Source: VXYL01 sp963422285
GTDB lineage: Bacteria > Pseudomonadota > Gammaproteobacteria > Pseudomonadales > Azotimanducaceae
Direction of reading: 5' to 3'
Length of the DNA: 64,000 nt
Assembly: GCA_963422285.2 (NCBI GenBank)
Contig: CAXXJO010000002.1
Location: 620,001 to 684,000 of the forward strand
Shown: positions 18,200-26,602 of the stretch, piece after piece
Position numbering within the stretch: the stretch's first letter is position 1
How the letters are laid out: each line of letters begins with the position of its first letter
Position numbers and translations under genes: made by a program
Notes under the pieces: generated by a model
What the model was told of the DNA's origin: nothing
Databases searched by the model: none
What the model saw: the letters and a program-made list of their open reading frames with translations, nothing else

Positions 18200-19021
18200 T
18201 CACTGGAACGGACGGCGATTGGCGAGACTGGGCAGTTGGGCGCGGACGGCGGCCACCCGAGCAGGATCGATGTCGGCCACCGCGAAACCGTCGCCGCCCT
18301 CGCATTCCACGACCACCTCGCCCCAAGGATCGACGATCAGACCGTGGCCGTAGGACTGCCGGCCGCGGTGGCCGTGGTCGCCATGCTGCGCCGGCGCCAG
18401 GATGTAGCACTGGCATTCGATGGCCCGGGCCCGCAGCAGCACATGCCAGTGCGTCCGCCCGGTGTTCTTGAAAAACGCGCTGGGCACGGCAATGGCCGAC
18501 GCTCCCCGGTCCGCCAGCGCTTGGTACAGCAAGGGGAAGCGCACGTCGTAGCAGACCGTCAGGCCGAGGCCGCCGAAGGGCGTTTCGGCGACCACGGCGC
18601 GATCACCCGGGGCAGTGCTCGCAGATTCCAACATGCGGGTGCCATCGGCCAGATCCACGTCGAACAGGTGGATCTTGCGATACAAGGCGGCGACCGCGCC
18701 GTCCGGCGTCAAGTGAACGCAAGTATTGTAGGCGCGGCCATCTTCCGCTTGCTCCGGGAAACCGCCGAGCACGAGGTGGACGCCCATGTACTGCGCTGCC
18801 GCCACGCAACGATACAGGATGGGACCGCCTTCGGGCAGCGGCTCCAAGTGGGCAGCGCGGCCTCGTTCCGACCCGATGTAGGCGAAGGCTTCCGGCACCA
18901 GCACCACTTCGGCACCCGCGCCAGCGGCTTCGGCAGCAAGGGCCAGCGTCGCATCCAGGTTCTTCTCGACCTCGTCGGTAGCACACATCTGCACGATACC
19001 GACGGCCGTCTTCTCAGCCAT
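18200..19021 (-). CDS. Carbon-nitrogen hydrolase (nitrilase superfamily, Nit-type amidase)
   Basis: Cytoplasmic amidase of 273 residues with the complete Glu-Lys-Cys triad: E44 in VLVPEAFAY, K116 in ALYRKIHLFDVDLADG and C157 in LTVCYDVRFPLLY. The sequence around the triad resembles Nit1/Nit2-type enzymes, which repair deaminated glutathione or hydrolyse omega-amides. The start is fixed by AGGAGAG 6-12 bases upstream of ATG 19021. A copy of its own first 13 codons lies about 100 bases upstream. Confidence 0.9.
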   Translation of the reverse strand: MAEKTAVGIVQMCATDEVEKNLDATLALAAEAAGAGAEVVLVPEAFAYIGSERGRAAHLEPLPEGGPILYRCVAAAQYMGVHLVLGGFPEQAEDGRAYNTCVHLTPDGAVAALYRKIHLFDVDLADGTRMLESASTAPGDRAVVAETPFGGLGLTVCYDVRFPLLYQALADRGASAIAVPSAFFKNTGRTHWHVLLRARAIECQCYILAPAQHGDHGHRGRQSYGHGLIVDPWGEVVVECEGGDGFAVADIDPARVAAVRAQLPSLANRRPFQ

Positions 19022-19121
19022 CTGGACTCTCCTGGCAGTTTGCGCAGCAAACTGGGGGCGACTCGCCCTGGCGAGTCGCGTCGCGCATCTGCGCGATGCC
19101 GACGGTCGTCTTTCCAGCCAC
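19014..19121 (-). CDS. 35-residue leader ORF made from a duplicated nitrilase 5' end
   Basis: GTG 19121 with a strong ribosome-binding site (AAGGAGG). The first codons read VAGKTTVGIAQM, a near copy of the nitrilase N-terminus (MAEKTAVGIVQM). The frame then leaves homology, passes through two hairpins and stops 8 bases inside the nitrilase gene, giving overlap with its start. It is either a scar of a partial duplication or an upstream leader that couples translation to the nitrilase gene. Confidence 0.45.
   Translation of the reverse strand: MAGKTTVGIAQMRDATRQGESPPVCCANCQESPDG
19058..19079. repeat. Perfect 10-bp inverted repeat between duplicated nitrilase starts
   Basis: GCGACTCGCC-CT-GGCGAGTCGC, immediately beside a second small hairpin (TTTGC-GCA-GCAAA, 19039-19051). 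Together they form the spacer between the duplicated 5' ends of the nitrilase gene. There is no T-run, so it is not a standard terminator. Confidence 0.6.
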
Positions 19122-19159
19122 GATTCAAGCCTCCTTCGGGGTTGCCGGCACCGCTGGCG

Positions 19160-20317
19160 TCAAACGTCCGGCGGCATGCACTGGATGTCTTGGCCGAGCA
19201 GCTCTTCGATGGCCGGCAGATCGAAGGCGTCGTCTTCGGACACGAAGCTGATGGCGATGCCGCTGGCTCCGGCCCGGCCGGTGCGTCCGATGCGGTGAAC
19301 ATAGTCCTCGGCATCCTCCGGCAGGTCGTAGTTGACCACATGGCTGATGCCCTCGACGTGGATGCCGCGCCCGGCCACATCCGTCGCCACCACCAAGTTG
19401 GTCTTGCCGTCCTTGAAGCGCTGCATGGTGGCGAGACGCTTGCGTTGCGCGATGTCGCCCGCCAGGCTCTCGCACGAGACGCCATGCTCTTGCAGGTAGT
19501 TCGCCAAGCGGTGGGCCAAGTCGCGGCGGTTGACGAACACCAAGGTGTGGTCGGGCTTGTGCTTGCGCACGAAGTCCAGCAGGGTACGCCGTTTGCGGTT
19601 GCGCGAGAGCGCCCAGAAGCGCTGCTCCACGGTGTCCACCGCCAGGGATTCCGGCTGGATCGCCACATGCATCGGGTCCAGCGTCCACTGTGCAGCCAGG
19701 TTCATCACGTCGTCGTTGAACGTGGCGCTGAAGAACATTGTCTGCCGGCTGCGCTTCTTCGGCGTCTGGTAGACGATGCGACGCACATCGGGGATGAAGC
19801 CCATGTCCAGCATGCGGTCCGCCTCGTCGATCACCAGCACCTCCACCCAGCGCAGGTTGGCATGGCGCTGGCCGCAGAAGTCGAGCAGGCGGCCGGGAGT
19901 CGCCACCATGATGTCCACTTGGCCTTCGCGCAGCAGTTCGCGCTGCTTCTGATAGTCGATGCCGCCCACCAGGGAGACGATGCGCGTATCCGTATGCGCG
20001 GCGAGGTCGCGGGCGTCGGATTCGATCTGCAGCGCCAGTTCCCGGGTCGGGGCGAGCACCAGCGAGCGGGTGCCGCCGGGCGGCAGCGGATGCTCCCTGG
20101 GGAATTCGAGCTGACGGGAGAGGATGGTGATCAGGAAGGCGGCAGTCTTGCCGGTGCCGGTCTGGGCCTGGCCTGTGATGTCGTAGTCGGACAGACTGTA
20201 GGGCAGCACTGCGCCTTGGATGGGTGTGCAGCGGGTAAAGCCGAGGCCGGCGATGGCGTCCATGATCGGCGGTGGCAATGCCAGCTCCGAGAAGCTCTGG
20301 ACGGCTTCGTCGCTCAT
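19160..20317 (-). CDS. rhlB: DEAD-box ATP-dependent RNA helicase, RhlB-like
   Basis: RNA helicase that in gammaproteobacteria works with the RNA degradosome. Motifs in order: Q-motif region FTRCTPIQ, Walker A AQTGTGKT, PTRELA, GG, TPGRL, VIDEADRMLDMGF (DEAD), SAT, and C-terminal HRIGRTGRAG. The DEADRMLDMGF and N-terminal FSELALPPPIMDAI signatures are closer to RhlB than to RhlE or SrmB. ATG 20317 overlaps the aminotransferase stop (ATGA). 385 residues, with a short tail lacking the basic extension of the Escherichia coli protein. Confidence 0.85.
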   Translation of the reverse strand: MSDEAVQSFSELALPPPIMDAIAGLGFTRCTPIQGAVLPYSLSDYDITGQAQTGTGKTAAFLITILSRQLEFPREHPLPPGGTRSLVLAPTRELALQIESDARDLAAHTDTRIVSLVGGIDYQKQRELLREGQVDIMVATPGRLLDFCGQRHANLRWVEVLVIDEADRMLDMGFIPDVRRIVYQTPKKRSRQTMFFSATFNDDVMNLAAQWTLDPMHVAIQPESLAVDTVEQRFWALSRNRKRRTLLDFVRKHKPDHTLVFVNRRDLAHRLANYLQEHGVSCESLAGDIAQRKRLATMQRFKDGKTNLVVATDVAGRGIHVEGISHVVNYDLPEDAEDYVHRIGRTGRAGASGIAISFVSEDDAFDLPAIEELLGQDIQCMPPDV

Positions 20318-21546
20318 GCCGAGTCGGCCTGTCGGGCGGCAGCGAGCCGTATGCACAGCGCCAGCACATCAATGCTGACCTCCACTTCGGCAAGGGTGGC
20401 AAAGCTGGGCGCGATGCGGATGTTGCTATCGTTCGGATCGCGGCCATAGGGGAATGTGGCACCGGCCGGCGTCAGGGCGACGCCGAGTTCGCCAGCCAAG
20501 GCCACCGCTTGGGAAGCAAGACCGGGGCGGGTGTCCAGGGAGACGAAGTAGCCGCCAGCCGGCCGCGTCCAGCGCGCCAGCCCCGTGCCGACCAAGCCGC
20601 TTTCGAGGCCGCGCTGGACGGCGTCGAACTTCGGCCGCACCTGCTCGGCGTGGGCGCGCATGTGATCGTCCAAGCGGGCACCAAGGAAGCGCGCATGCCG
20701 AAGCTGATTCACTTTGTCGGCGCCGATCATGAAGATCGACAGGCGCTTCTCGATGGCGTCGAGAAACTGCGCCGAGCCGCCCAGAAAGGCGATGCCGCCG
20801 CTGGCGAAAGTCACCTTGGAGGTGGATGCGAACAGCGCCAGGCCATCCTCGGTTCCGGCCGCTTCGGCCAGGGGCAGGATGGACGTCAGCGGCTGCGGAG
20901 GAAAGACGAAGTCATGCACCGCATAGGCGTTGTCCCACAGCACCAGAAACGGCAGTTCGGCCTTGCCCGGCAGCTCGGCGAGGCGGCGCACGGTGTCCGG
21001 CGAATAGATGCAGCCGGTGGGATTGGCGTACTTCGGTACGCACCAGATGCAGCGCACATGGCGATCGCGGGCGACCAGTTCTTCGACCACATCCATATCC
21101 GGCCCCTGGTCGGTCATGGGCACGGCGACCAGCTCCATGCCCAGCGCCTCGGCCAGGGCGAAGTGGCGATCGTAGCCCGGCACGGGACACAGCGCCTTGA
21201 CGGGGGCGGCATTTCGCCAGGGCGGGCCGGCCGCGGCGGCATTCATGGCCGCATCGAGGACGTAGAACATCAGCGTCAGGCTGGAATTGCCGCCGGCGAT
21301 CACCTGATCGGGTTGCACGTCGAGAAATCGGGCGCCGAGGGCGCGCGCCTCGGCAATGCCGCGCAAGCCGCCGTAGTTGCGCACATCGGTGCCGTCGGCG
21401 GCGGTGAAGTCGCCTTGCAGGAAGCCGTCGAGGTCGTTGGCGAGGTCGAGCTGCGCGGCCGCAGGCTTGCCGCGGGTGAGATCCAGAGTCAGATTGGCGC
21501 CCTTCAGAGCGTCGAAGCGCTGTTCCAGTTGCTGTCGTTCGTTCAT
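20314..21546 (-). CDS. Class I/II-fold aminotransferase (Aminotran_MocR family, aspartate type)
   Basis: PLP enzyme of about 410 residues, NERQQLEQRFDALKGANLTL at the N-terminus, with LDLTRGKP, YGGLRGIAEARALGA, AGGNSSLTLM, CPVPGYDRHFALAEALGMEL, PKYANPTGCIYS, and the lysine in FASTSKVTFASGG. This arrangement is that of the MocR-like aspartate/alanine-glyoxylate aminotransferase family that stands alone without an HTH domain. ATG 21546 overlaps the argC stop and its own stop overlaps rhlB. It may supply amino donor chemistry to arginine or aspartate metabolism. Confidence 0.82.
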   Translation of the reverse strand: MNERQQLEQRFDALKGANLTLDLTRGKPAAAQLDLANDLDGFLQGDFTAADGTDVRNYGGLRGIAEARALGARFLDVQPDQVIAGGNSSLTLMFYVLDAAMNAAAAGPPWRNAAPVKALCPVPGYDRHFALAEALGMELVAVPMTDQGPDMDVVEELVARDRHVRCIWCVPKYANPTGCIYSPDTVRRLAELPGKAELPFLVLWDNAYAVHDFVFPPQPLTSILPLAEAAGTEDGLALFASTSKVTFASGGIAFLGGSAQFLDAIEKRLSIFMIGADKVNQLRHARFLGARLDDHMRAHAEQVRPKFDAVQRGLESGLVGTGLARWTRPAGGYFVSLDTRPGLASQAVALAGELGVALTPAGATFPYGRDPNDSNIRIAPSFATLAEVEVSIDVLALCIRLAAARQADSA

Positions 21547-22499
21547 GGCGAGTCCACTGGCTGGCAAAGTCCTTTGGTCTCGGGCAAACCCAGCATGAGG
21601 TTGAGATTCTGCACCGCCGCCCCTGCCGCGCCCTTGCCGAGGTTGTCGTAGCGGGCGACGATCAACAGCTGCTCGGCGTTGCCGAACAGCAGCAGGTCCA
21701 GGTGGTTGGTGCCATTGCGGGTGGTGGGCGGCAGGAAGCCGTCCTGCAGGACGCCGGCGTTCGGGCGCGGGTCATGCACGTGGACGAACGATTCGCCCCG
21801 ATAGCGATCTGCCAGTACGCGGTGGACATCGGCAAGGGTCGCGCCGCCTTCGAGTTCGCGGACGAACAGGCCGATCTGCACCAGCATGCCGCGGTAGTAG
21901 TGGCCTACCGACGGCATGAATAAAGGCGTGGCAGCCGTCCTGGCGTAGACGCGCATTTCCGGCAGGTGCTTGTGGGCAAGGTCCAGGGCGTAGGGCCGGG
22001 TGCGCCACGCCGGCGCGTCGCAGGCTTGGTACTTGGCGATCAGCGACTTGCCGCCGCCGGAGTAGCCGGACACCGCATGCAGGCGCAGCGGCAGCTCGGC
22101 ATCGAGCACTCCGGCATCGATCAGCGGGCGGATGCCGAGCACGAAGCCGGTAGGATAGCAGCCGGGGTTGGCCACCCGCGGCGCCGCGCCAATGGCCTGC
22201 CGCTGGCCGGGCGCGAGTTCCGGCAAGCCGTAGACCCAGCCGTCGCCGACGCGATGGGCGGTGCTGGCGTCGAGAAACCGCGCCGCCGGCGCAAGCGCCA
22301 CGGCTGCCCGAGCCGCATGGTCCGGCAGACACAGCACCGCCACGTCCGCCTCGTCGTACAACTCCCGACGCCGGCCCGCGTCCTTGCGCAAGCGTTCCTC
22401 GATGGCGAGCACCTCGATCTGCCCATGGCGGCGCAGCCGGGACGCCAGTTCGAGGCCGGTGGTGCCGGCCTGGCCGTCGATGAACACGGAACGGGGCAT
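21543..22499 (-). CDS. argC: N-acetyl-gamma-glutamyl-phosphate reductase (type 2)
   Basis: NADPH-dependent third step of arginine biosynthesis. 318 residues from ATG 22499 (MPRSVFIDGQAGTTGLEL), the short type-2 form. The catalytic Cys is in VANPGCYPTGFVL. Other conserved blocks are SGYSGGGKSL, HKHLPEM and the C-terminal NLGKGAAGAAVQNLNLMLG. The frame is open further upstream, but the extra residues are not family-like. First gene of the coupled argC-aminotransferase-rhlB run. Confidence 0.93.
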   Translation of the reverse strand: MPRSVFIDGQAGTTGLELASRLRRHGQIEVLAIEERLRKDAGRRRELYDEADVAVLCLPDHAARAAVALAPAARFLDASTAHRVGDGWVYGLPELAPGQRQAIGAAPRVANPGCYPTGFVLGIRPLIDAGVLDAELPLRLHAVSGYSGGGKSLIAKYQACDAPAWRTRPYALDLAHKHLPEMRVYARTAATPLFMPSVGHYYRGMLVQIGLFVRELEGGATLADVHRVLADRYRGESFVHVHDPRPNAGVLQDGFLPPTTRNGTNHLDLLLFGNAEQLLIVARYDNLGKGAAGAAVQNLNLMLGLPETKGLCQPVDSP

Positions 22500-22626
22500 G
22501 AGGGGAGCTCGATGCATAGGCTGTGGATTATACGGGGAAATAGAACGGCCGCCGGACAGTTCCTGTACGATGCCGAGCTTGGACATTCCAGCACGGGGCG
22601 CTTCAATAGTGGAAGGCAAGAGCGGG

Positions 22627-23325
22627 ATGCTGAAGAAACCTGGGGCGTGGCTGCGCCAGAAGGGAATCGAACGGTCTATGATCGGGATATCGGTCTGTTC
22701 GGGAGCCTTGGGGATAATAGTCGGAATCTACCTGCCACTGCTGTTGCCGAACCGGCCCTTGCTTCTTTTCGTACCGGCATCGCTAGTCATCGGGGCGTGG
22801 CTTGTCCTTATGAAGGGACCGTGGCGACTCGTGAAGGGACCGTGGCGACTCGATCACATCTGGAAAGGCTTGGAAGCGGAAACCAGAATCGGCAACGCCA
22901 TCCAGTACGCGCTGACCGCATCCGGCTGCGCGGTCGCCCACGATGTGAAGAAAATTGCGAAGGCAGGCAACATCGACCACCTCGTCGTGACCCCGAGCCG
23001 AATCTGGGTGATCGAGACGCAGGCCGGTCGGGTTCCCAAAAAGAAGTTTCCGAAGGCGCTGGGCATGATCGCCGCGAACGTGAAGTCGGTTCGCGCATGG
23101 GCGCCCCCGATGGTGGAAGTGCAAGGCTGTCTGGTAATCGACGACGGCAAAAAGGTGGGGAAAAAGAGCTTTTCAGCCGATTTGGAGACGATTCTGCGAC
23201 ACAACCGCAGGACGCTGATGCGGCAGCTGCGGAAGGAGGCCTGCGAGCCAGGCGGTGCTGTCGACGAGGCGTTGCTAAGAAAAGCATGGGCGCTCGGCAG
23301 CATCTCCAACAAGGACGATGGCTGA
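22627..23325 (+). CDS. Membrane protein with nuclease-related (NERD) domain
   Basis: 232 residues from ATG 22627. Two transmembrane helices (MIGISVCSGALGIIVGIY, LLLFVPASLVIGAWLVLM) precede a NERD-like domain with GNIDHLVVTPSRIWVIETQAG, the conserved Asp...Glu-Thr core of this endonuclease-like fold. A 21-bp perfect tandem repeat doubles the block KGPWRL just after TM2. Divergent from argC (128 bases between starts). NERD proteins are often in mobile or DNA-processing contexts; function here unknown. Confidence 0.65.
   Translation: MLKKPGAWLRQKGIERSMIGISVCSGALGIIVGIYLPLLLPNRPLLLFVPASLVIGAWLVLMKGPWRLVKGPWRLDHIWKGLEAETRIGNAIQYALTASGCAVAHDVKKIAKAGNIDHLVVTPSRIWVIETQAGRVPKKKFPKALGMIAANVKSVRAWAPPMVEVQGCLVIDDGKKVGKKSFSADLETILRHNRRTLMRQLRKEACEPGGAVDEALLRKAWALGSISNKDDG
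22811..22852 (+). repeat. 21-bp perfect tandem repeat inside the NERD gene
   Basis: Two identical in-frame copies of a unit beginning TGAAGGGACCGTGG (22811-22831 and 22832-22852). The unit adds seven residues without disturbing the frame, so copy number could vary by slippage. Confidence 0.95.
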
Positions 23326-23498
23326 CTGCCATCGCCGTCTAGCGTTCTCGAAGCCGCGGAATGCTCCCGGCCGAGTCGGATTTTCCCGACGCCAGCGGGA
23401 GAAAGCGGCGCATTCTCCATCGACTCGCTCCATCGACTCGCCTAGTCCCGGCCCACCACTCGCGTCGAAACCGAAGACCGAGAACGGGGACTTGTCGT

Positions 23499-24191
23499 CT
23501 ACTGGTAGCGCCGATCCAGCCAGCGTCCGATGTCGGCGATTTCTTCCGGGCAGACTTGGTGGCCCATGCCGTATTGGCGCCACTCCAGCTGACAGCCCAG
23601 GCGGGTCAGGGCGTCGCGGGAGGTGATGGCGCGGGCGATGGGGATCATCGGGTCCAGCTGACCGTGTGCCATGAAGATCGGCACGTCGATGCTGGCGAAG
23701 CTGATCTCGTCGCCCAAGCGCTCGTGGTCGTGGACGTAGGTGGACAACGCCAGGATGCCGGCGAAGCGGGCTTCCGAGCGCAGGCCGAGGTGCAGGGCGA
23801 TGACGCCACCCTGGGAAAAGCCGGCGAGCACGATGCGCGAACGCGGGATGCCGCGCTCTTCCTCGGCGCGGACGAGTTCCTCCACAGCGGCGGCGGAGGC
23901 GCGGATGTCGTCGGTGCCGGACAGCGGCGAGCGAGGATCGATGTCGTACCAAGCGCGCAGCTCGGCACCGCCGGAGCCTTCCGCGGGGGAGCGCGAGGGA
24001 GTCCCGCTCGCTGCAAAAGCGGTCACTGGACGCTTCGGGGCGTGGGGAAAGACGAAGCGCAGCGGCACCGCAAGGCGCAGCATGGGCACGAAGGGTTCGA
24101 AGTCGTGGCCGTCGGCACCGAGACCGTGCAGCCAGATAATCGTGCCGGCGGGGTCGCCGGCTGGTTCGAGTTCGATCTTCTCAAGCGACAT
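23499..24191 (-). CDS. Alpha/beta hydrolase, carboxylesterase (phospholipase/carboxylesterase family)
   Basis: About 230 residues from ATG 24191. Oxyanion block WLHGLGADGHDFEPF, nucleophile elbow GFSQGGVIAL, acid in FMAHGQLDPMIP and catalytic His in YGMGHQVCPEE, all in family order. Relatives are broad-specificity esterases or lysophospholipases active on short acyl esters. No signal peptide, so cytoplasmic. Stands alone, convergent with the NERD gene. Confidence 0.92.
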   Translation of the reverse strand: MSLEKIELEPAGDPAGTIIWLHGLGADGHDFEPFVPMLRLAVPLRFVFPHAPKRPVTAFAASGTPSRSPAEGSGGAELRAWYDIDPRSPLSGTDDIRASAAAVEELVRAEEERGIPRSRIVLAGFSQGGVIALHLGLRSEARFAGILALSTYVHDHERLGDEISFASIDVPIFMAHGQLDPMIPIARAITSRDALTRLGCQLEWRQYGMGHQVCPEEIADIGRWLDRRYQ

Positions 24192-24710
24192 GGCGGCAGT
24201 TTGGCGCAAGGGGCTGGCGGCGTCAAAGCGTTGCATCGATGGACAATGGCTCGGCTTGAATCCGCGTCGTCATGCCGCGTCGCGCAACCACAACATGCAG
24301 GGTACGTGGCAGCGTCGAGTGCCATCGGTAGCGGCATCCGCAGTCGCACGGCTGATCCAAAGGGAATCATGCGTATAAATCCGCAATCGATCCTCGACCC
24401 GTCAGGCAGCATGGATTGCGGCGCTCGACAGGCAATTTCCCCTGCGGGCGGGACTCCAGCCCACGACAAGGCGCAAGCCGAACTGGAAAGACGTGGACGA
24501 ATCTTTGCGGATTCTGCCGCATAGATCCCTATCCAAAGTCCAAACCGAGCCACTACCGATCGCTGGCAGCGGACCGCGCCGCCGGCCTCGCCGGATGCCC
24601 TGCCGCGGCCTCTTCGCTGGCGGCTCCAGCGACGGCACAGGATAGTACGCGCTGGTTTCCGGTTATCATCCGATCATCGTGCCGCCGTGCGCCGCCTTGC
24701 GTCCTTGTCC
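24192..24710. other. Gap holding a dispersed repeat, otherwise no gene
   Basis: About 520 bases between the divergent esterase and thiolase genes. It holds the 56-bp repeat at 24247-24302. A phrase like CCATCGGTAGCGGC near 24320 recurs near 39051 in another intergenic region. No convincing ORF with a ribosome-binding site was seen. Confidence 0.5.
24247..24302 (-). repeat. 56-bp dispersed repeat, copy 3
   Basis: Nearly matches the copy at 6829-6884: TGGCTCGG-TTGAATCCG, CATGC-GC-TCGCGCAACC and ATGCAGGG are shared in the same order. Same orientation as that copy, opposite to the one at 4298. Confidence 0.7.
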
Positions 24711-26183
24711 ATGATCCACGACCCATCCGCGCCCATCCTGGCGGGCGTGGCGCAACTCGAACAACGGGATGCCGATCCCGCTGCCGGCAATGGCAAGGAA
24801 CCGCTAGAGCTGATGATCGACGCCGTCCGTGCCGCGGCTGTCGATGCCGGCGCGCCGGCGCTGCTGGCGCAAGCGGAGTCGGTGCGGGTCATCCGCGGCA
24901 TGTGGCCGTACCGGAATCCGGCGCGGGCAGTGGCCGAGGCGGTTGGCTGCTCGAATGCGCAGACGGGGATTTCCACCTGGGGCGGCAACTCGGTGCAGTC
25001 GGTGCTGAACGAGACCGCGCTCGAGATCCAGTCCGGTGCTCGGCAAGTGGTCGTGCTGACGGGCGCCGAGTGCGGCCGCAGCCAAGCCAAGGCGCGGCGC
25101 GCCGGCATCGAGCTGAACTGGCGCGAGGCGACCGGCGTCCCGGACCGCACGTTCGGAGTGGAACTGAAGATGCGCCATCGCATCGAGGCCAAGCGCGGCG
25201 TAGCCCAGCCCATCGAGATGTATCCGATCTTCGAGAACGCGATCCGTCATGCTCGCGGCGAGACCCTGGACGCGCATATTCGGCGCATCTCCGGACTGTG
25301 GGCCGGGTTCAGCCGCGTCGCCGCCGGCAACCCCCATGCTTGGCTCCGCGAGGTGAAGACCGCCGAGGAAATCCGCACGCCCAGCGCCTTCAACCGCCCG
25401 GTATCGTTCCCCTACCTCAAGCTCATGAACGCGAACAGCAACGTGGACCAGGCCGCGGCGCTGATCCTGTGCTCCGTAGCCGCCGCCCAGCGCCTGGGCA
25501 TTGCCGAGCAAAAGTGGATCTATCCCTGGGCTGGCACCGAGGCCCACGATACCTACGCGGTGTCGAACCGGGACAACCTGCACAGCTCCCCCGCCATCCG
25601 CATCGCCGGCAGCCGCGGTCTGGAACTGGCCGGCATCGAGGTGGACGACGTCGACCACGCGGACCTCTACAGCTGCTTCCCGTCCGCGGTGCAGATCGCT
25701 GCCGCCGAACTGGGTCTCGGCGAGGAACGAGCGCTTACCGTTACCGGCGGCCTCACCTTCGGCGGCGGACCGCTGAACAACTACGTCATGCATGCCATCG
25801 CCCGCATGGCTGAAGTGCTGCGCGAGCGCCCGGGCGAGATCGGCCTGGTGAGCAGCAACGGCGGCTTCATCACCAAGCACGCCTTCGGCGTCTACTCCGC
25901 GGCACCGCCCAAGCGCTTCCGCCACGACGAACCCCAGGAGCGCGTCGATGCCACGCCCACCCGGGACGTGGCGGAGACCTTCGAGGGGCCGGTGCAGATC
26001 GAATCCTATACGGTGATGTTCGGTGCCGAAGGGCCAAGAGTGGGCCTTGCCGCCTGTCGGCTTGACGACGGGTGCCGCACTTGGGGCAATACCCGGGACC
26101 AGGACGTGCTGGGCACCATGACGCACGAGGAGTTCTGCGGACGGTCTGCTCGGCTTGCCGCATCGGGAGAGCTGGCGTTCTAA
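24711..26183 (+). CDS. Thiolase-like acetyl-CoA acetyltransferase family protein
   Basis: 490 residues from ATG 24711 (MIHDPSAPILAGVAQLEQRD; an upstream in-frame start at 24687 is less likely). It shows the thiolase fold: GNSVQSVLNETALEIQSGA at the position of the first catalytic loop, DLYSCFPSAVQIAAAELGL, GGLTFGGGPLNNYVMHAIA and SSNGGFITKHAFGVYS. The usual nucleophile Cys position carries Asn-Ser (WGGNSVQS), so classical thiolysis is doubtful. Such atypical proteins are common in lipid or sterol degradation clusters. No partner gene is adjacent. Confidence 0.75.
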   Translation: MIHDPSAPILAGVAQLEQRDADPAAGNGKEPLELMIDAVRAAAVDAGAPALLAQAESVRVIRGMWPYRNPARAVAEAVGCSNAQTGISTWGGNSVQSVLNETALEIQSGARQVVVLTGAECGRSQAKARRAGIELNWREATGVPDRTFGVELKMRHRIEAKRGVAQPIEMYPIFENAIRHARGETLDAHIRRISGLWAGFSRVAAGNPHAWLREVKTAEEIRTPSAFNRPVSFPYLKLMNANSNVDQAAALILCSVAAAQRLGIAEQKWIYPWAGTEAHDTYAVSNRDNLHSSPAIRIAGSRGLELAGIEVDDVDHADLYSCFPSAVQIAAAELGLGEERALTVTGGLTFGGGPLNNYVMHAIARMAEVLRERPGEIGLVSSNGGFITKHAFGVYSAAPPKRFRHDEPQERVDATPTRDVAETFEGPVQIESYTVMFGAEGPRVGLAACRLDDGCRTWGNTRDQDVLGTMTHEEFCGRSARLAASGELAF

Positions 26184-26214
26184 GCGATCCGTCCACCCCG
26201 AAGCTCGGCCAGAG

Positions 26215-26340
26215 GAGCCGCCAGGGAACCGTCCGAGCGCCTGCAGCCCTCTCGCATCCCGTGCCTCAACGGTTCCCTTCGCCTGCACCTCGACCACCCC
26301 ATCCGCGAACAGAAAATCCATCTCGAAGCTGGGCGTGAAG
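26215..26340 (-). pseudogene. C-terminal scrap of a DUF4143 ATPase
   Basis: On the minus strand a short stretch reads FEMDFLFADGVVEVQAKGTV, then EARDARGLQALGRF. The pattern E-x-D-F-x-F-x-DG...VEV-K...RD-RGL-AL is the C-terminal end of DUF4143-containing P-loop ATPases. No ATPase domain remains on either side, and the thiolase gene ends at 26183. The rest of 26184-26602 shows no gene. Confidence 0.4.
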
Positions 26341-26602
26341 CACCCTGCTTCGGCGTTGTCGCCGAATAGATGGACGGCCCTGCGACGCCGTAGATGCCTG
26401 TCGGAACGAAAACCGCCACCGCTGGCAGCTTTTGGCGCCCTCTGGCTGCTAGGGCAGCGTTGCCATCCGTGCTAAGGTCGGATGCGCGCACTGGATTTGA
26501 AGGAGGCAATCGGGGTGACCGCAGCAAGACAAGGGCGATCCGCCATGGCCACTCCAATCGGTCTTGCCGAGGGGCGTCGACTTGGTCCGCGCCAGCCGTA
26601 AC

